35,861 nt of DNA from Staphylococcus pseudintermedius (GCF_001792775.2 NZ_MLGE02000011.1:51439-87299); one strand, 5' to 3'; counted from the first letter of the stretch, positions 25,149 through 33,854 are shown. Notes: generated from the letters alone by a model not told the origin. Made by a program: numbers and translations.

Positions 25149-26012
25149 ATGAGAAAGCACAAGAAAGGTTCCATCCTTGCTGTCCTTGCATCTTTAATGA
25201 TTGCTGCAGCTGCAGGTTTTTTCTTTTTCAAGATGATTGAAGATCAAATATTCTTTAAAAGTGTTGACCAAGTTGAACGTGTTGAAAAGTTAGATGTGAC
25301 GTTAAAACAAGCATCTGAAAAGCAAATTGATAACTACACAAGCCAGCAAGTTTCAAATAAAGACCATACCAATTGGCGTGACGCTTCAGATTCTGAAATT
25401 CGTCAAGCGATGGATAGTTCATCTTTTATGGATGACAAGCGGCAGAAATATCAATTTTTAGAATTGTCAAAGTATCAAGGTATTGATAAAAACAGAATTA
25501 AACGGATGTTACGAGATCATCCGACATTGTTAGCACATACGGATGATTTTGTGAATGCGGCGAAAGCCAAACAAGTTAATGAAGTGTATTTGATTTCACA
25601 TGCGCTTTTAGAGACAGGCTCAGTCGTTTCTGAATTGTCGAATGGTGTGGAAATTGACGGGAAAAAATATTATAACTTTTATGGTGTCGGTGCATTAGAT
25701 GAAGCGCCTGTTAAAACCGGTGCAGAATATGCGAAGAAAAAGGGTTGGGATACACCAGAAAAAGCCATTAATGGTGGTGCAGCGTTTATTCACGACCACT
25801 ACTTATCTAACCCAAACCAAAACACATTATATAGTATGCGTTGGAATCCTAAAAATCCTGGTGAACACCAATATGCTACAGACATTAACTGGGCTAAAAG
25901 TAATGCGGTGATTATGGCGGATTTCTATAAAGATATGAAAACGGAAGGTAAATATTTTAACTGGTACGTATACAAAGATGATAAAAAGCATCAAGATGGT
26001 CATAACTATTAA
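25149..26012 (+). CDS. sagB: Membrane-anchored N-acetylglucosaminidase
   Basis: The product is 287 residues. A basic N-terminus and membrane helix (MRKHKKGSILAVLASLMIAAAAGFFFF region, about 7-27) anchor it with the enzyme outside. The glucosaminidase domain (GH73-type) fills the C-terminal half: VYLISHALLETGS with the catalytic Glu155, KYYNFYGVGALDEAP, GWDTPEKAINGGAAFI and a closing YATDINWAKSNAVIM. Size and position match the S. aureus SagB, which shortens newly made glycan strands and controls cell-wall stiffness. ATG 25149 follows AGAGGTG; a GTG six bases upstream is part of that site. Family relatives LytD/Bax are longer or lack the anchor. Confidence 0.9.
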   Translation: MRKHKKGSILAVLASLMIAAAAGFFFFKMIEDQIFFKSVDQVERVEKLDVTLKQASEKQIDNYTSQQVSNKDHTNWRDASDSEIRQAMDSSSFMDDKRQKYQFLELSKYQGIDKNRIKRMLRDHPTLLAHTDDFVNAAKAKQVNEVYLISHALLETGSVVSELSNGVEIDGKKYYNFYGVGALDEAPVKTGAEYAKKKGWDTPEKAINGGAAFIHDHYLSNPNQNTLYSMRWNPKNPGEHQYATDINWAKSNAVIMADFYKDMKTEGKYFNWYVYKDDKKHQDGHNY

Positions 26013-26038
26013 ATCCATTTTGATTAATATTGAACGAA

Positions 26039-26084
26039 AAGGTTGAGTTGTCACGGTATTCATGTGAACGACTCAACCTTTTTT
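26039..26084. terminator. Terminator between sagB and the minus-strand peptide gene
   Basis: AAGGTTGAGT (26039-26048) pairs perfectly with ACTCAACCTT (26071-26080), with more pairing (GTCAC/GTGAAC) inside, and six T follow on the plus strand. On the minus strand four T follow, so it can also serve the peptide gene. Confidence 0.85.
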
Positions 26085-26104
26085 ATTGCTGCATAAATAC
26101 GAGA

Positions 26105-26185
26105 TTACTCAGCTTTATTGTTACGACCGAGTACAAAAAATAAGATGACTGTTGAAATAATCACTTTGACAATCATTTTTAACAT
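26105..26185 (-). CDS. Small hydrophobic membrane peptide, 26 residues
   Basis: A short frame starts at ATG 26185 and ends at TAA 26105. The peptide begins MLKMIVKVIISTVILFFVLG and ends RNNKAE: two basic residues, one membrane helix of about 16 residues, then a short charged tail. AAAGGAGTGC lies six bases before the ATG, one of the best ribosome sites in the window. A possible promoter is TTGATT-17-TACACT further upstream. The layout resembles type I toxin peptides or other small staphylococcal membrane peptides, but I cannot place it in a named family. The start codon sits in one arm of an 8-bp inverted repeat (see separate entry). Confidence 0.6.
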   Translation of the reverse strand: MLKMIVKVIISTVILFFVLGRNNKAE

Positions 26186-26219
26186 AGTACGCACTCCTTT
26201 ATGTCTCAAGTGTACTATG
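26183..26219 (-). promoter_or_regulatory. Leader hairpin holding the peptide start codon
   Basis: On the minus strand CATAGTAC (26219-26212) is followed, after a 21-base loop, by GTACTATG (26190-26183), a perfect 8-bp stem. The ATG start is the last three bases of the second arm, and the Shine-Dalgarno lies in the loop. Such a fold would limit initiation unless opened. Confidence 0.5.
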
Positions 26220-26336
26220 CGTGTGAATTGTAATCAAAGTAAATGTGTGACGTTTACGATTCTTACTGCTCAAATTTTGTACATCATTAATGACTCGAAC
26301 AGGACCAATACGATAGTAAAATGTAAAATGATTAAT

Positions 26337-26360
26337 TAATAGGTATCATTCAGGGTATAA
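26337..26360 (+). promoter_or_regulatory. Promoter of the FAD-binding protein gene
   Basis: A clear TATAAT (26355-26360) stands about 40 bases before the start codon. It overlaps GGGTAT (26353-26358), which with an AATTAA 13 bases upstream resembles a SigB promoter, though the -35 half is a partial match. Confidence 0.4.
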
Positions 26361-26400
26361 TAGAGAAGCAATGTACAAATTAGAGTAAGGATGGTGCAAA

Positions 26401-27969
26401 ATGAGAGTAGCCATTGTTGGAATGGGAACAGCAGGTGTGAGCGTTTTGCGACAGCTCGTAAAATATAAGCAATTTAAGAAGATTGAAGTAGATTTATATG
26501 ATAATGCTTATAACATGGGGCAAGGAGAACCTTTTCAAAATGATAGTGAAGATTTTTTGATTAATGTGCCTGTTGATCATTTATCATTAAACGTCGATAA
26601 CATTCTAGAATTTAGAGAATGGTATAACGAACAAGATACGTTTGATTACGGTGATGCGGATTATTTGCCGAGATACGTATTTGGTCACTATATGAAAAGT
26701 TATTTAGAACAATTTGACACAACATTTGAAAATGTCAATGTCATCAAACAAGAAGTGACGCATATGTATATTGAAGAGCAAGAAAGTGAAATTACTCCTA
26801 AACGTATTGTCGTATGTACAGGGAACGATGTCGATTCGTGTCAAAAATATGATTATGTGTTCTTTACGACTGGTACGATGTCTTACAACGATCCATTTGA
26901 TTTAAAAGGACTAAAAGGGTACATTCATTCACCTTATCCTGCTAATCAAACGTTAGCTGAAGTAGATGATGACGATGCTGTGGCGATTATTGGGACAGGA
27001 TTAGCAAGTTTAGATGTTGTACGTCACGCATTAAGTCATCATCAGCGTAAACCGATTGTGATGGCGAGTCGTAGTGGTAAATTACCGAGTGTGCGTGGAA
27101 CGATGCAGGATATTACCTTTCAATTTTTAACATTGGAAAATTTTGATGCGCTGAAGGCAGAAAACATGGGTGTCGTTCCATTAGAAGACGCTGTAGCATT
27201 GTTTAAAAAAGAATTTGAAGTACGAGATATACCATTAGAAAAATTATTGAAACGTCGTAAATATGATGCGATTCGTGACTTGAATTATGATTTGAATCAT
27301 CCGGAAGAAGTCGGTGCATTACAAAGTATGTTTGAAACGTTAAAAGAAAATATGAATTGGATTTGGAATAGTTTAAGTCGTGAAGACCAAGAACAATTTA
27401 TCAACAAATACCACCGCTACATGAAAGAGAATACAAATCCAATGCCTAGAGAAACAGCACAATTGTTGGTGGAAGAAATCAAAGCTGGCCATTTACAAGT
27501 GTTGTCTGGTTTGGAGCATGTGCGTCAATTTTACGGTAAATACCGTTTGCGCTTTAAAAATGTTCATGAAGAAATGAAAATGGATGTCGTCATTAATGCG
27601 ACGGGTCCGAAAAAACATTTGAGTCAATTAGATGATGACGATGCATTACTTCTAGATGTGGCGAATCGTCAAATCGTCCAGGCACATCCTCTTGGTGGGA
27701 TCCAAATCGTGCCATCAACGAATGAAGTCATTAGTCCGTTATATGGTACACTCAACAACATGCGTGCAATTGGACAAATGACAAACGGTGTTAACTTTGA
27801 ACGTAATGGCGTGAGCATGATTATTCAACAGGCAGTCAGTGCGGTAGAAAACTTATATGACACCTATAAAGCAAAAAAGGCTCTAGAAAAAGAAGCGCGC
27901 AAACAACAAAAGAAAGCGGAAGAAAAAGCAAAAAAGAAAAAAACGAAGAAGAAAAAGAAGAAAAAATAA
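26401..27969 (+). CDS. FAD/NAD(P)-binding oxidoreductase-like protein with Lys-rich tail
   Basis: The product is 522 residues. An N-terminal dinucleotide-binding fold (RVAIVGMGTAGVSVLRQL) and a second one (VAIIGTGLASLDVVRHAL at about 195-212) mark the FAD-NAD(P)-binding family of Pfam type NAD_binding_9 (HI0933/YdhS-like). NATGPKKHL and QMTNGVNFERNGVSM near the end are typical. The substrate is unknown. The last 32 residues are almost only Lys, Ala and Glu, ending in a run of Lys, and are coded by an A-rich tract (27890-27968). AAGGATGG precedes ATG 26401. It stands alone with its own terminator. Confidence 0.75.
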   Translation: MRVAIVGMGTAGVSVLRQLVKYKQFKKIEVDLYDNAYNMGQGEPFQNDSEDFLINVPVDHLSLNVDNILEFREWYNEQDTFDYGDADYLPRYVFGHYMKSYLEQFDTTFENVNVIKQEVTHMYIEEQESEITPKRIVVCTGNDVDSCQKYDYVFFTTGTMSYNDPFDLKGLKGYIHSPYPANQTLAEVDDDDAVAIIGTGLASLDVVRHALSHHQRKPIVMASRSGKLPSVRGTMQDITFQFLTLENFDALKAENMGVVPLEDAVALFKKEFEVRDIPLEKLLKRRKYDAIRDLNYDLNHPEEVGALQSMFETLKENMNWIWNSLSREDQEQFINKYHRYMKENTNPMPRETAQLLVEEIKAGHLQVLSGLEHVRQFYGKYRLRFKNVHEEMKMDVVINATGPKKHLSQLDDDDALLLDVANRQIVQAHPLGGIQIVPSTNEVISPLYGTLNNMRAIGQMTNGVNFERNGVSMIIQQAVSAVENLYDTYKAKKALEKEARKQQKKAEEKAKKKKTKKKKKKK

Positions 27970-28071
27970 AGACGCTGTTTTAGGGCGGAGAGAGCTTTAA
28001 TGTTGTGATAAATCATTATATTATTAATTGGTGATGCTGAAGATTTGATGTTCAATCAATTGTAAATTTTA

Positions 28072-28130
28072 AAAAGATACGCTAATATAGACGCATGGAC
28101 TTTTGATAGGTCCATGTGTATCTTTTATTC
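28072..28130 (+). terminator. Two-tier terminator before the riboflavin operon
   Basis: AAAAGATAC (28072-28080) pairs with GTATCTTTT (28118-28126), with an inner GCATGGAC/GTCCATGT stem. It ends 20 bases before the FMN riboswitch and separates the two transcripts. Confidence 0.7.
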
Positions 28131-28150
28131 TCAATACAATTTCATATATT

Positions 28151-28281
28151 CTTTCGGGGCTGGGTGAAATTCCCAACCGGCAGTAAAATATAAGCCTGCG
28201 ACCCGTATCATTGATTTGATATGGCTGATCTAGTGAGAATCTAGAGCCGACAGTTAAAGTCTGGATGGGAGGAAGAATAGT
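28151..28281 (+). ncRNA. FMN riboswitch (RFN element)
   Basis: The conserved RFN segments appear in order: TTCGGGGCTGGGTGAAATTCC, CAACCGGCAGTA, AAGCCTGCGACCCG, GGCTGATCTAGTGAGAATC, TAGAGCCGACAGTTAAAGTC and TGGATGGGAGGAAGAA. It lies directly before ribD and controls the four riboflavin genes by FMN feedback. Confidence 0.96.
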
Positions 28282-28379
28282 GACGACATTTTTTCACATA
28301 CAATATGTGAGTTTATTTGTCGTATCCAAATTTTGAATGAAAAAGAATCAATGTGTTTTGATCACTTTTCATACATCCT

Positions 28380-28412
28380 ACCACTCGAAGTCGACAATCG
28401 AGTGGTTTTTTA
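28380..28412 (+). terminator. Riboswitch-controlled terminator before ribD
   Basis: CCACTCGA (28381-28388) pairs with TCGAGTGG (28398-28405), followed by seven T. It lies 14 bases before the ribD start and is the likely output of the FMN riboswitch. Confidence 0.85.
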
Positions 28413-28425
28413 TTGAGGTGAAAGT

Positions 28426-29472
28426 ATGAACCATTATTTAGACTATGCGATACAATTGGCAGAAATGACACAAGGCCAAACTGGAACGAATCCAGCAGTA
28501 GGAGCCGTCATTGTGAAACATGGGCGTATCATCGGTTTTGGTGCACATTTAAAAAAAGGTGAACGCCATGCTGAAATTCAAGCGATTGATATGGCCGGTG
28601 CTAAACACGTTAAAGGTGCTACGATTTACGTCTCCCTTGAACCGTGTTCACACTACGGCAGTACACCTCCATGTGCACAACGTATCATTGACACTGGTAT
28701 AGCGAAAGTCGTTTATGCTGCCAAAGATACCACATTACAAGAAACAAGCCATGACGTGATGGTGCAACATGGTATTGAGGTGGAATATCGTCCACATCCA
28801 CGTGCCGAGCAATTGTATGCCGCTTTTTATCGCAGTAAAGAAGGTGCTGTTCCCATTGTGACAGTTAAGGTGAGCGCCAGTATAGATGGTAAACAAGCGA
28901 CGGATCATTTTGAAAGTCAATGGATTACTTCTAAACAAGTAAAGGCAGATGTTTTCCAATTGAGACATTCTCATGATGCGATAATAACTGGAAATGGCAC
29001 GCTAACACATGATAATCCAAGTTTAACGACACGCGTGGAAGATGGACATCATCCAGCGAAAGTGATTTTATCGCGCTCCGGCAAAATCAACTGGGATGCA
29101 CAACTTTTCCAAGATCATGTGACACCGATTTATATTTATACTGAAAATCAAGCACTCACTTCATCATTCGACCATGTTGAAATAATTCAGCAAACCGACA
29201 TTCAAATTGAAGATGTGCTCAAAGATTTATATCAAAAAGGTTATGGTCATGTCCTTGTCGAAGCAGGCCCTAATGTAACTTCACAATTTTTAGCGTCTCG
29301 TTTGGTGACGCACTTCATCCTATATTTAGCCCCGAAAATCATAGGTGGTCAAGGTGTGAATCAATTTTATCAAACTCCATTGGTGACCCCTTTAAACCAA
29401 CTTCCACAATTTGAAATTGTACAAACTGACATAATAGATACCGATTTAAAACTCCGAATGCAAAGGAAGTGA
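28426..29472 (+). CDS. ribD: Bifunctional riboflavin deaminase/reductase
   Basis: The product is 348 residues. The N-terminal deaminase has the zinc motif His48-Ala-Glu50 (ERHAEIQAID) with Cys74 and Cys83 (LEPCSHYGSTPPC). The C-terminal reductase (from about 145) contains KVSASIDGK, WITSKQ, NGTLTHDNPSL and VEAGP. It carries out the second and third steps of riboflavin synthesis from GTP. GAGGTGAAAGT precedes ATG 28426. It is the first gene of ribD-ribE-ribBA-ribH and ends five bases before ribE. Confidence 0.96.
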   Translation: MNHYLDYAIQLAEMTQGQTGTNPAVGAVIVKHGRIIGFGAHLKKGERHAEIQAIDMAGAKHVKGATIYVSLEPCSHYGSTPPCAQRIIDTGIAKVVYAAKDTTLQETSHDVMVQHGIEVEYRPHPRAEQLYAAFYRSKEGAVPIVTVKVSASIDGKQATDHFESQWITSKQVKADVFQLRHSHDAIITGNGTLTHDNPSLTTRVEDGHHPAKVILSRSGKINWDAQLFQDHVTPIYIYTENQALTSSFDHVEIIQQTDIQIEDVLKDLYQKGYGHVLVEAGPNVTSQFLASRLVTHFILYLAPKIIGGQGVNQFYQTPLVTPLNQLPQFEIVQTDIIDTDLKLRMQRK

Positions 29473-29476
29473 CGAC

Positions 29477-30106
29477 ATGTTCACAGGTATCGTTGAAGAG
29501 GTCGGTACAGTTCAACATATTCAAAAACGTAACCCTACAACAGCACTGACAATTCAATGTAAAAAAATATTAGACGATATGCATATAGGCGACTCGATTA
29601 GTGTGAATGGTACATGTCTGACTGTGACGCGCTTTGATCAATATAGCTTTACAGTCGATGTCATTCACGGAACTGAAAATAAAACCTATTTAGCAGATTT
29701 AAAAACGAATGATACCGTTAATTTAGAACGTGCATTATTAGCTACTGGGAGGTTAGGTGGCCATTTTGTACAAGGTCACGTCGACGGTAAAGGCGTGATT
29801 CAACACATTCAAACATCCCAAAATGAATGGATTTATACAATTAAAGCTGAACCGTGTCTAATCGATCAAATGATTCCACAAGGGTCGATTGCTGTTGATG
29901 GTATCAGTCTAACGGTTTTTAAAAAATTTAGAGATTGTTTTGATATTCATTTAATTCCAGAAACACGTAAAGCAACCATTCTTGCTGACAAAAAACAAGG
30001 TGATCCGGTGCATTTAGAAACAGATATGCTCTTTAAATATGTCCAAGCCATCACAAAGGAAAAATCACAGCTGTCAGTAGAAGAATTATTGAATGCAGGT
30101 TTTTAA
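29477..30106 (+). CDS. ribE: Riboflavin synthase alpha chain
   Basis: The product is 209 residues, made of two lumazine-binding repeats. The N-terminus MFTGIVEEVGTV and the motifs SVNGTCLTV with GHFVQGHVD (first repeat and boundary), then IAVDGISLTV (second), are diagnostic. It dismutates two 6,7-dimethyl-8-ribityllumazine molecules to riboflavin. It ends 13 bases before the ribBA start. Confidence 0.96.
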   Translation: MFTGIVEEVGTVQHIQKRNPTTALTIQCKKILDDMHIGDSISVNGTCLTVTRFDQYSFTVDVIHGTENKTYLADLKTNDTVNLERALLATGRLGGHFVQGHVDGKGVIQHIQTSQNEWIYTIKAEPCLIDQMIPQGSIAVDGISLTVFKKFRDCFDIHLIPETRKATILADKKQGDPVHLETDMLFKYVQAITKEKSQLSVEELLNAGF

Positions 30107-30119
30107 GGAGGGGCGTTAC

Positions 30120-31301
30120 ATGCAATTAGACAAAATTGAAGAAGCGTTAGAAGCATTGAAACAAGGCGGCACGATTATTGTCGTTGATGATGAAGATCGC
30201 GAAAATGAAGGTGATCTTGTTGCAATTACAGAGTGGATGGATGAAAACACAATTAATTTTATGGCGACCCACGGGAGAGGCCTCATTTGTACACCAATTA
30301 CAGCAGAGATTGCCCAACAAGCGGGACTTGATAATATGGTCGAACACAATCGCGATCCCCACGGTACGGCATTTACACAAAGTATTGACCATGTGCAATC
30401 AACAACAGGAATTAGTGCTTTTGAAAGAACAGTAACAGCGAGAGCATTGATAGATGAAAAAATGACTGCTGAAACATTTCATCAACCTGGTCATATCTTT
30501 CCGTTAATCGCTAAAAAGCATGGGGTCCTCGAACGTCGGGGGCACACTGAAGCGACAATCGATTTGGCGAAGTTAACAGGGGCACGTCCAGCCGGTGTGA
30601 TATGTGAAATTATGAATGATGACGGGACGATGGCCAAAGGAGAACAATTAGAGCGGTTTAAAGCGCAACACAACTTGAAAATGATTTCGATTGAAGATAT
30701 TGTTGCATATATTAAATCACAACGTACATTGATTTCAGTGGAAGCGAAAATTAAATTACCAACCCAATTTGGTGAATTTGACATGTATGGTTTTACTTCA
30801 AATATTGACGGAGAAGAACATTTAGCGCTCGTCAAAGGTGACATTCAACCCACGATGAATGTCCGCGTCCATTCCGCTTGTGCGACAGGTGATATATTTC
30901 ATAGTGAAAGATGTGACTGTGGTGAACAGTTAGAGGCGTCAATGGCGTATATCCAACAACACGGTGGCATGTTGCTCTATTTGCCTCAAGAAGGGCGTGG
31001 CATTGGTTTAATGAATAAACTAAAAGCTTACGAATTAATTGAACAAGGCTATGATACCGTTTCAGCGAATGAAGCACTTGGATTTGAGCCGGATTTACGT
31101 GATTATGACATTGCAGCGCAAATTTTAAAGCATTTTAATATTACAACGGTTAATCTATTGAGCAATAACCCTGAAAAATTATTAGGATTACAGCGCTATG
31201 GTATCCAAATTGGTAAACGTATCCCAGTCATCACTGAAACGAATGTGCACAACCATGATTATATGCAAGTGAAAAAATTACAAATGGGTCATTTAATATA
31301 A
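30120..31301 (+). CDS. ribBA: Bifunctional DHBP synthase / GTP cyclohydrolase II
   Basis: The product is 393 residues. The N-terminal DHBP synthase has [13 protein letters not shown] at about 21-33 and HGRGLICTP. The C-terminal GTP cyclohydrolase II has its zinc cysteines at Cys254, Cys265 and Cys267 ([18 protein letters not shown]) and PQEGRGIGL. It supplies both entry molecules of riboflavin synthesis. AAGGAGG lies before ATG 30120; a longer frame begins in ribE and has no ribosome site. Confidence 0.96.
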   Translation: MQLDKIEEALEALKQGGTIIVVDDEDRENEGDLVAITEWMDENTINFMATHGRGLICTPITAEIAQQAGLDNMVEHNRDPHGTAFTQSIDHVQSTTGISAFERTVTARALIDEKMTAETFHQPGHIFPLIAKKHGVLERRGHTEATIDLAKLTGARPAGVICEIMNDDGTMAKGEQLERFKAQHNLKMISIEDIVAYIKSQRTLISVEAKIKLPTQFGEFDMYGFTSNIDGEEHLALVKGDIQPTMNVRVHSACATGDIFHSERCDCGEQLEASMAYIQQHGGMLLYLPQEGRGIGLMNKLKAYELIEQGYDTVSANEALGFEPDLRDYDIAAQILKHFNITTVNLLSNNPEKLLGLQRYGIQIGKRIPVITETNVHNHDYMQVKKLQMGHLI

Positions 31302-31318
31302 ATAGAGGAGGAAGTATG

Positions 31319-31783
31319 ATGAAATTCGAAGGTCAATTAAATGGTAAAGGTTTAAAAATTGGAGTTGTGGTGGGTCGTTTTAATGATTTAATTACAGGAC
31401 GTTTATTAGATGGGGCTCAAGATGCATTGAGAAGACATCAAGTGGCAGAAGATAGTATAGATGTCGCTTACGTACCAGGCGCCTTTGAACTTCCAATCGT
31501 CGCTAAAAAAATGGCACAAACAGGCAAATATGATGCTGTCGTAACATTAGGATGTGTCATTCGTGGTGCAACATCGCATTATGATTATGTCTGTAATGAA
31601 GCGGCTAAAGGGATTGCGAAAGCGAGTGATGATACGGGCGTGCCAGTTATTTTTGGTGTATTGACGACTGAAAATATTGAACAAGCGATTGAGCGCGCAG
31701 GTACAAAAGCAGGCAATAAAGGTGCAGAATCTGCAGTCGGTGCTATTGAAATGGCGAACTTACTTCGACAAATGAACGCTTAA
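31319..31783 (+). CDS. ribH: 6,7-Dimethyl-8-ribityllumazine synthase
   Basis: The product is 154 residues, the usual length. Motifs are [30 protein letters not shown] with the catalytic His, and PVIFGVLTT, then [10 protein letters not shown]. It condenses the RibD product with DHBP to lumazine inside a capsid-like 60-mer. Two ATG codons stand in a row; the second, 31319, is seven bases after GGAGG and gives the MKFEG start of the staphylococcal family. Confidence 0.97.
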   Translation: MKFEGQLNGKGLKIGVVVGRFNDLITGRLLDGAQDALRRHQVAEDSIDVAYVPGAFELPIVAKKMAQTGKYDAVVTLGCVIRGATSHYDYVCNEAAKGIAKASDDTGVPVIFGVLTTENIEQAIERAGTKAGNKGAESAVGAIEMANLLRQMNA

Positions 31784-31854
31784 TCGACATCAAATACGTG
31801 TATTTAAAATAGATGAGTAGCGTCTATGCCGTTAAACCCAAGTTAAAAAGACAA

Positions 31855-31879
31855 GGACTGGGACATAATATCCCAGTCC
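31855..31879. terminator. Terminator between ribH and the proline dehydrogenase gene
   Basis: GGACTGGG (31855-31862) pairs perfectly with CCCAGTCC (31872-31879). The T-rich tail is on the minus strand (CTTGTCTTTTT), so it mainly ends the proline dehydrogenase transcript. It may also slow the rib transcript. Confidence 0.7.
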
Positions 31880-31907
31880 CTGCTTTCTATTTATGTGCTG
31901 ATACTCT

Positions 31908-32894
31908 TTAAGGTTTACGCTTCAAAATTTTAAATAACGCAAGTGTGCCTAACGTGGCACCTGCAACAGAAATTAACGCTTTTGGTTTCACAAACTCTTT
32001 AAGCGCTAGTGTGATATTTTGAGGTCTTTCTGCTAAACGCCGCATGAAATAACCGAACCAATCATCACCAAATGGGACATAAATCGTAAAGTTGTAACCT
32101 TCATTTGCAATTTCTTCAGCGAGTTCGGATCTAAAGCCATAAAGCATTTGGAACTCAAATTTTGATTTATCGATATCATGTTTTTTAACAAATTCTTTCA
32201 CATGATTAATAATGCGATGATCATGTGTTGCAATCGACGTAAAGTTTTTCGCAGTCAATAAACGTTTTTCAATTAAGCGAATATAATTTTCATCGATTTC
32301 TTCTTTTGCTTGATATGCAATGTATGGTGATTCTTTGTAAGCCCCTTTAACGAGTCGTAAGCGTAAGTCTGGATATTTATCAATCAATACGTCTGCTTTG
32401 AATAGATAAGCTTGAATGACGGTACCCACATTGTTAAACTCAGGCTTTAAACGGTCTAATGTTTGTGTAATATCGAATAAGCTATCATATTTTTCCGTGT
32501 CAATGTTGATATGCATATGATCGTATTCTTGCGCTTTAGAAACGATTTGATGAATGTTACGATATGCAAGTGCACGGTCAAATTCACTACCGAGTTGACT
32601 CAGTTTGACAGACATGTGTGCGTCTAATTGATGTTTATGAATCGCTTCCATCACTTTTAATATATTATTTTTCGCTTCAATAGCATCTCGTTCGTTATTC
32701 ACAAATTCACCGAGATTATCTACTGTAGCTGAAATATTTTTCTCATTCAGTCGTTTAATCGTTTTAATCACATCATCAATTGTATTTCCCGCGACTACTC
32801 TGTTTGCCCCTAATGAAGGCCCAATGATTTTCGCTGCTGAATTTAAAAATGCATTATTAGACAATGCGATAAAAAAGTGTTTGACTAAGGCCAT
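31908..32894 (-). CDS. putA: Proline dehydrogenase
   Basis: The product is 328 residues, a monofunctional PutA/FadM-type TIM barrel that binds FAD. Motifs include HMSVKLSQLGSEFD, RLRLVKGAYKESPYIAY with the conserved Lys, ATHDHRI and EFQMLYGFRSEL, followed by YVPFGDDWFGYFMRRLAER with the Arg pair that binds proline. It oxidises proline to pyrroline-5-carboxylate and feeds electrons to the quinone pool. The last 25 residues form a hydrophobic helix (ISVAGATLGTLALFKI) with a basic end, probably a membrane anchor. GGGAGG precedes ATG 32894. Confidence 0.93.
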   Translation of the reverse strand: MALVKHFFIALSNNAFLNSAAKIIGPSLGANRVVAGNTIDDVIKTIKRLNEKNISATVDNLGEFVNNERDAIEAKNNILKVMEAIHKHQLDAHMSVKLSQLGSEFDRALAYRNIHQIVSKAQEYDHMHINIDTEKYDSLFDITQTLDRLKPEFNNVGTVIQAYLFKADVLIDKYPDLRLRLVKGAYKESPYIAYQAKEEIDENYIRLIEKRLLTAKNFTSIATHDHRIINHVKEFVKKHDIDKSKFEFQMLYGFRSELAEEIANEGYNFTIYVPFGDDWFGYFMRRLAERPQNITLALKEFVKPKALISVAGATLGTLALFKILKRKP

Positions 32895-33058
32895 GCCGAA
32901 TTCCTCCCATTATGTTTCTGATGTAATATCAGTGTATCATGAAGAGATAAGGGAAGAAAACGTTTTCATATAAAAAGGTGCGAATTTTACAAAGTTGAGT
33001 GGTGACGGCATAATTAAATGTAAAAAAGGTTATAAAAAGAGTATTCATTATATATGGA

Positions 33059-33163
33059 TTAATGGTGTGCTTCTATCGTAATCGGCTCTTGAGCGATCGC
33101 TGTGATGAGTGGTGTACATAAAAATAGGACGATGCAAAACAAACATTTATAAACGAGCTTCAT
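33059..33163 (-). CDS. Short exported peptide precursor, 34 residues
   Basis: The frame runs from ATG 33163 (a second ATG is at 33166) to TAA 33059. AAAGGAG lies six bases before the inner ATG. The peptide opens MKLVYKCLFCIVLFLC, continues TPLITAIA and ends QEPITIEAHH. This has the form of a signal peptide with an AIA cleavage site, releasing a decapeptide. Three Cys lie in the hydrophobic core and none in the presumed mature part. An extended -10 (TGCTATATT, 33198-33206) stands 35 bases upstream. I recognise no family. It is the only gene in the 485 bases between putA and the next gene. Confidence 0.55.
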   Translation of the reverse strand: MKLVYKCLFCIVLFLCTPLITAIAQEPITIEAHH

Positions 33164-33197
33164 CATGAACTCCTTTAATCTGACTTTGTTTATTTTC

Positions 33198-33206
33198 AAT
33201 ATAGCA
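33198..33206 (-). promoter_or_regulatory. Extended -10 element before the exported peptide gene
   Basis: TGCTATATT on the minus strand is an extended -10. No good -35 is at 17 bases, as is common for this promoter type. A TTGACA lies between, at the wrong distance for this hexamer. Confidence 0.4.
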
Positions 33207-33379
33207 CGTTCATGTCAAGCTATGATGAAATCATTGTGAAGTTCCTCTAAACATCATAAAGGACTGTCATGAATATTAACATTGTGTAAATGATTGACCT
33301 GAATCTTTACGATATCTTTAAATAGCAGACAAGTGAAACGTGATAAAATAAAGTGAAAACGATTTGAGGGAGATAGGTA

Positions 33380-33712
33380 ATGTTTAGAGATATGGCATTC
33401 TACATTTTTGGGACGCAGTTAGATACATTTGTGCAGTATTTTATATTTGAACTGATTATATTGGTCGTTATCGGTTTAATATTAGGTTTTTTAACAAAGA
33501 AAATTTGGCCAGTTATCGTAGTCATTGTAGGTTTGAATGTGATCGACGTCGGCATTTTAGCACAATTCAATGTAAGCCAAGGTGAGGGCACTTTCTTTGG
33601 ACAATTGATGTTACTCTTAGTGGCAAAATTTTTCCCTACATTTTATGAAATTTTACTAACCGTACTATTATTACGTGTCGATTGGATGCGTAAAATATTT
33701 AAACTTGTATAA
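33380..33712 (+). CDS. Small membrane protein, 110 residues
   Basis: The product has three membrane segments at about 18-38, 42-62 and 74-98. It starts MFRDMAFYIFGTQLD and ends in a basic tail (RVDWMRKIFKLV). GAGGGAGATAGG precedes ATG 33380. TGATAAAAT (about 33342-33350) is a possible extended -10. I do not recognise a functional family. It is monocistronic, with its own terminator. Confidence 0.7.
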   Translation: MFRDMAFYIFGTQLDTFVQYFIFELIILVVIGLILGFLTKKIWPVIVVIVGLNVIDVGILAQFNVSQGEGTFFGQLMLLLVAKFFPTFYEILLTVLLLRVDWMRKIFKLV

Positions 33713-33723
33713 AATAAATGCAA

Positions 33724-33774
33724 CACGTGAAAAGGTTGTGGCACTCGGTCATGAAGGATTCACGTGTATTTTTA
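33724..33774 (+). terminator. Terminator of the small membrane protein gene
   Basis: ACACGTGAA (33724-33732) pairs with TTCACGTGT (33759-33767), and ATTTTTATG follows. Confidence 0.75.
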
Positions 33775-33854
33775 TGTTTTTAGTCGCGATGAGTAGGGAA
33801 GTCACGCTATAATAGATGTTATAATACATAGAATTAAAGGAAGGATAATGTAGT

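Noticed and set aside
26118..26339. A 73-codon plus-strand frame opposite the small peptide gene
   Set aside because: It has no ribosome site, unlike the minus-strand frame, and its composition looks random.
30491..30844. A 117-codon open frame on the minus strand inside ribBA
   Set aside because: It is fully antisense to a certain gene and has no ribosome site or family motif.
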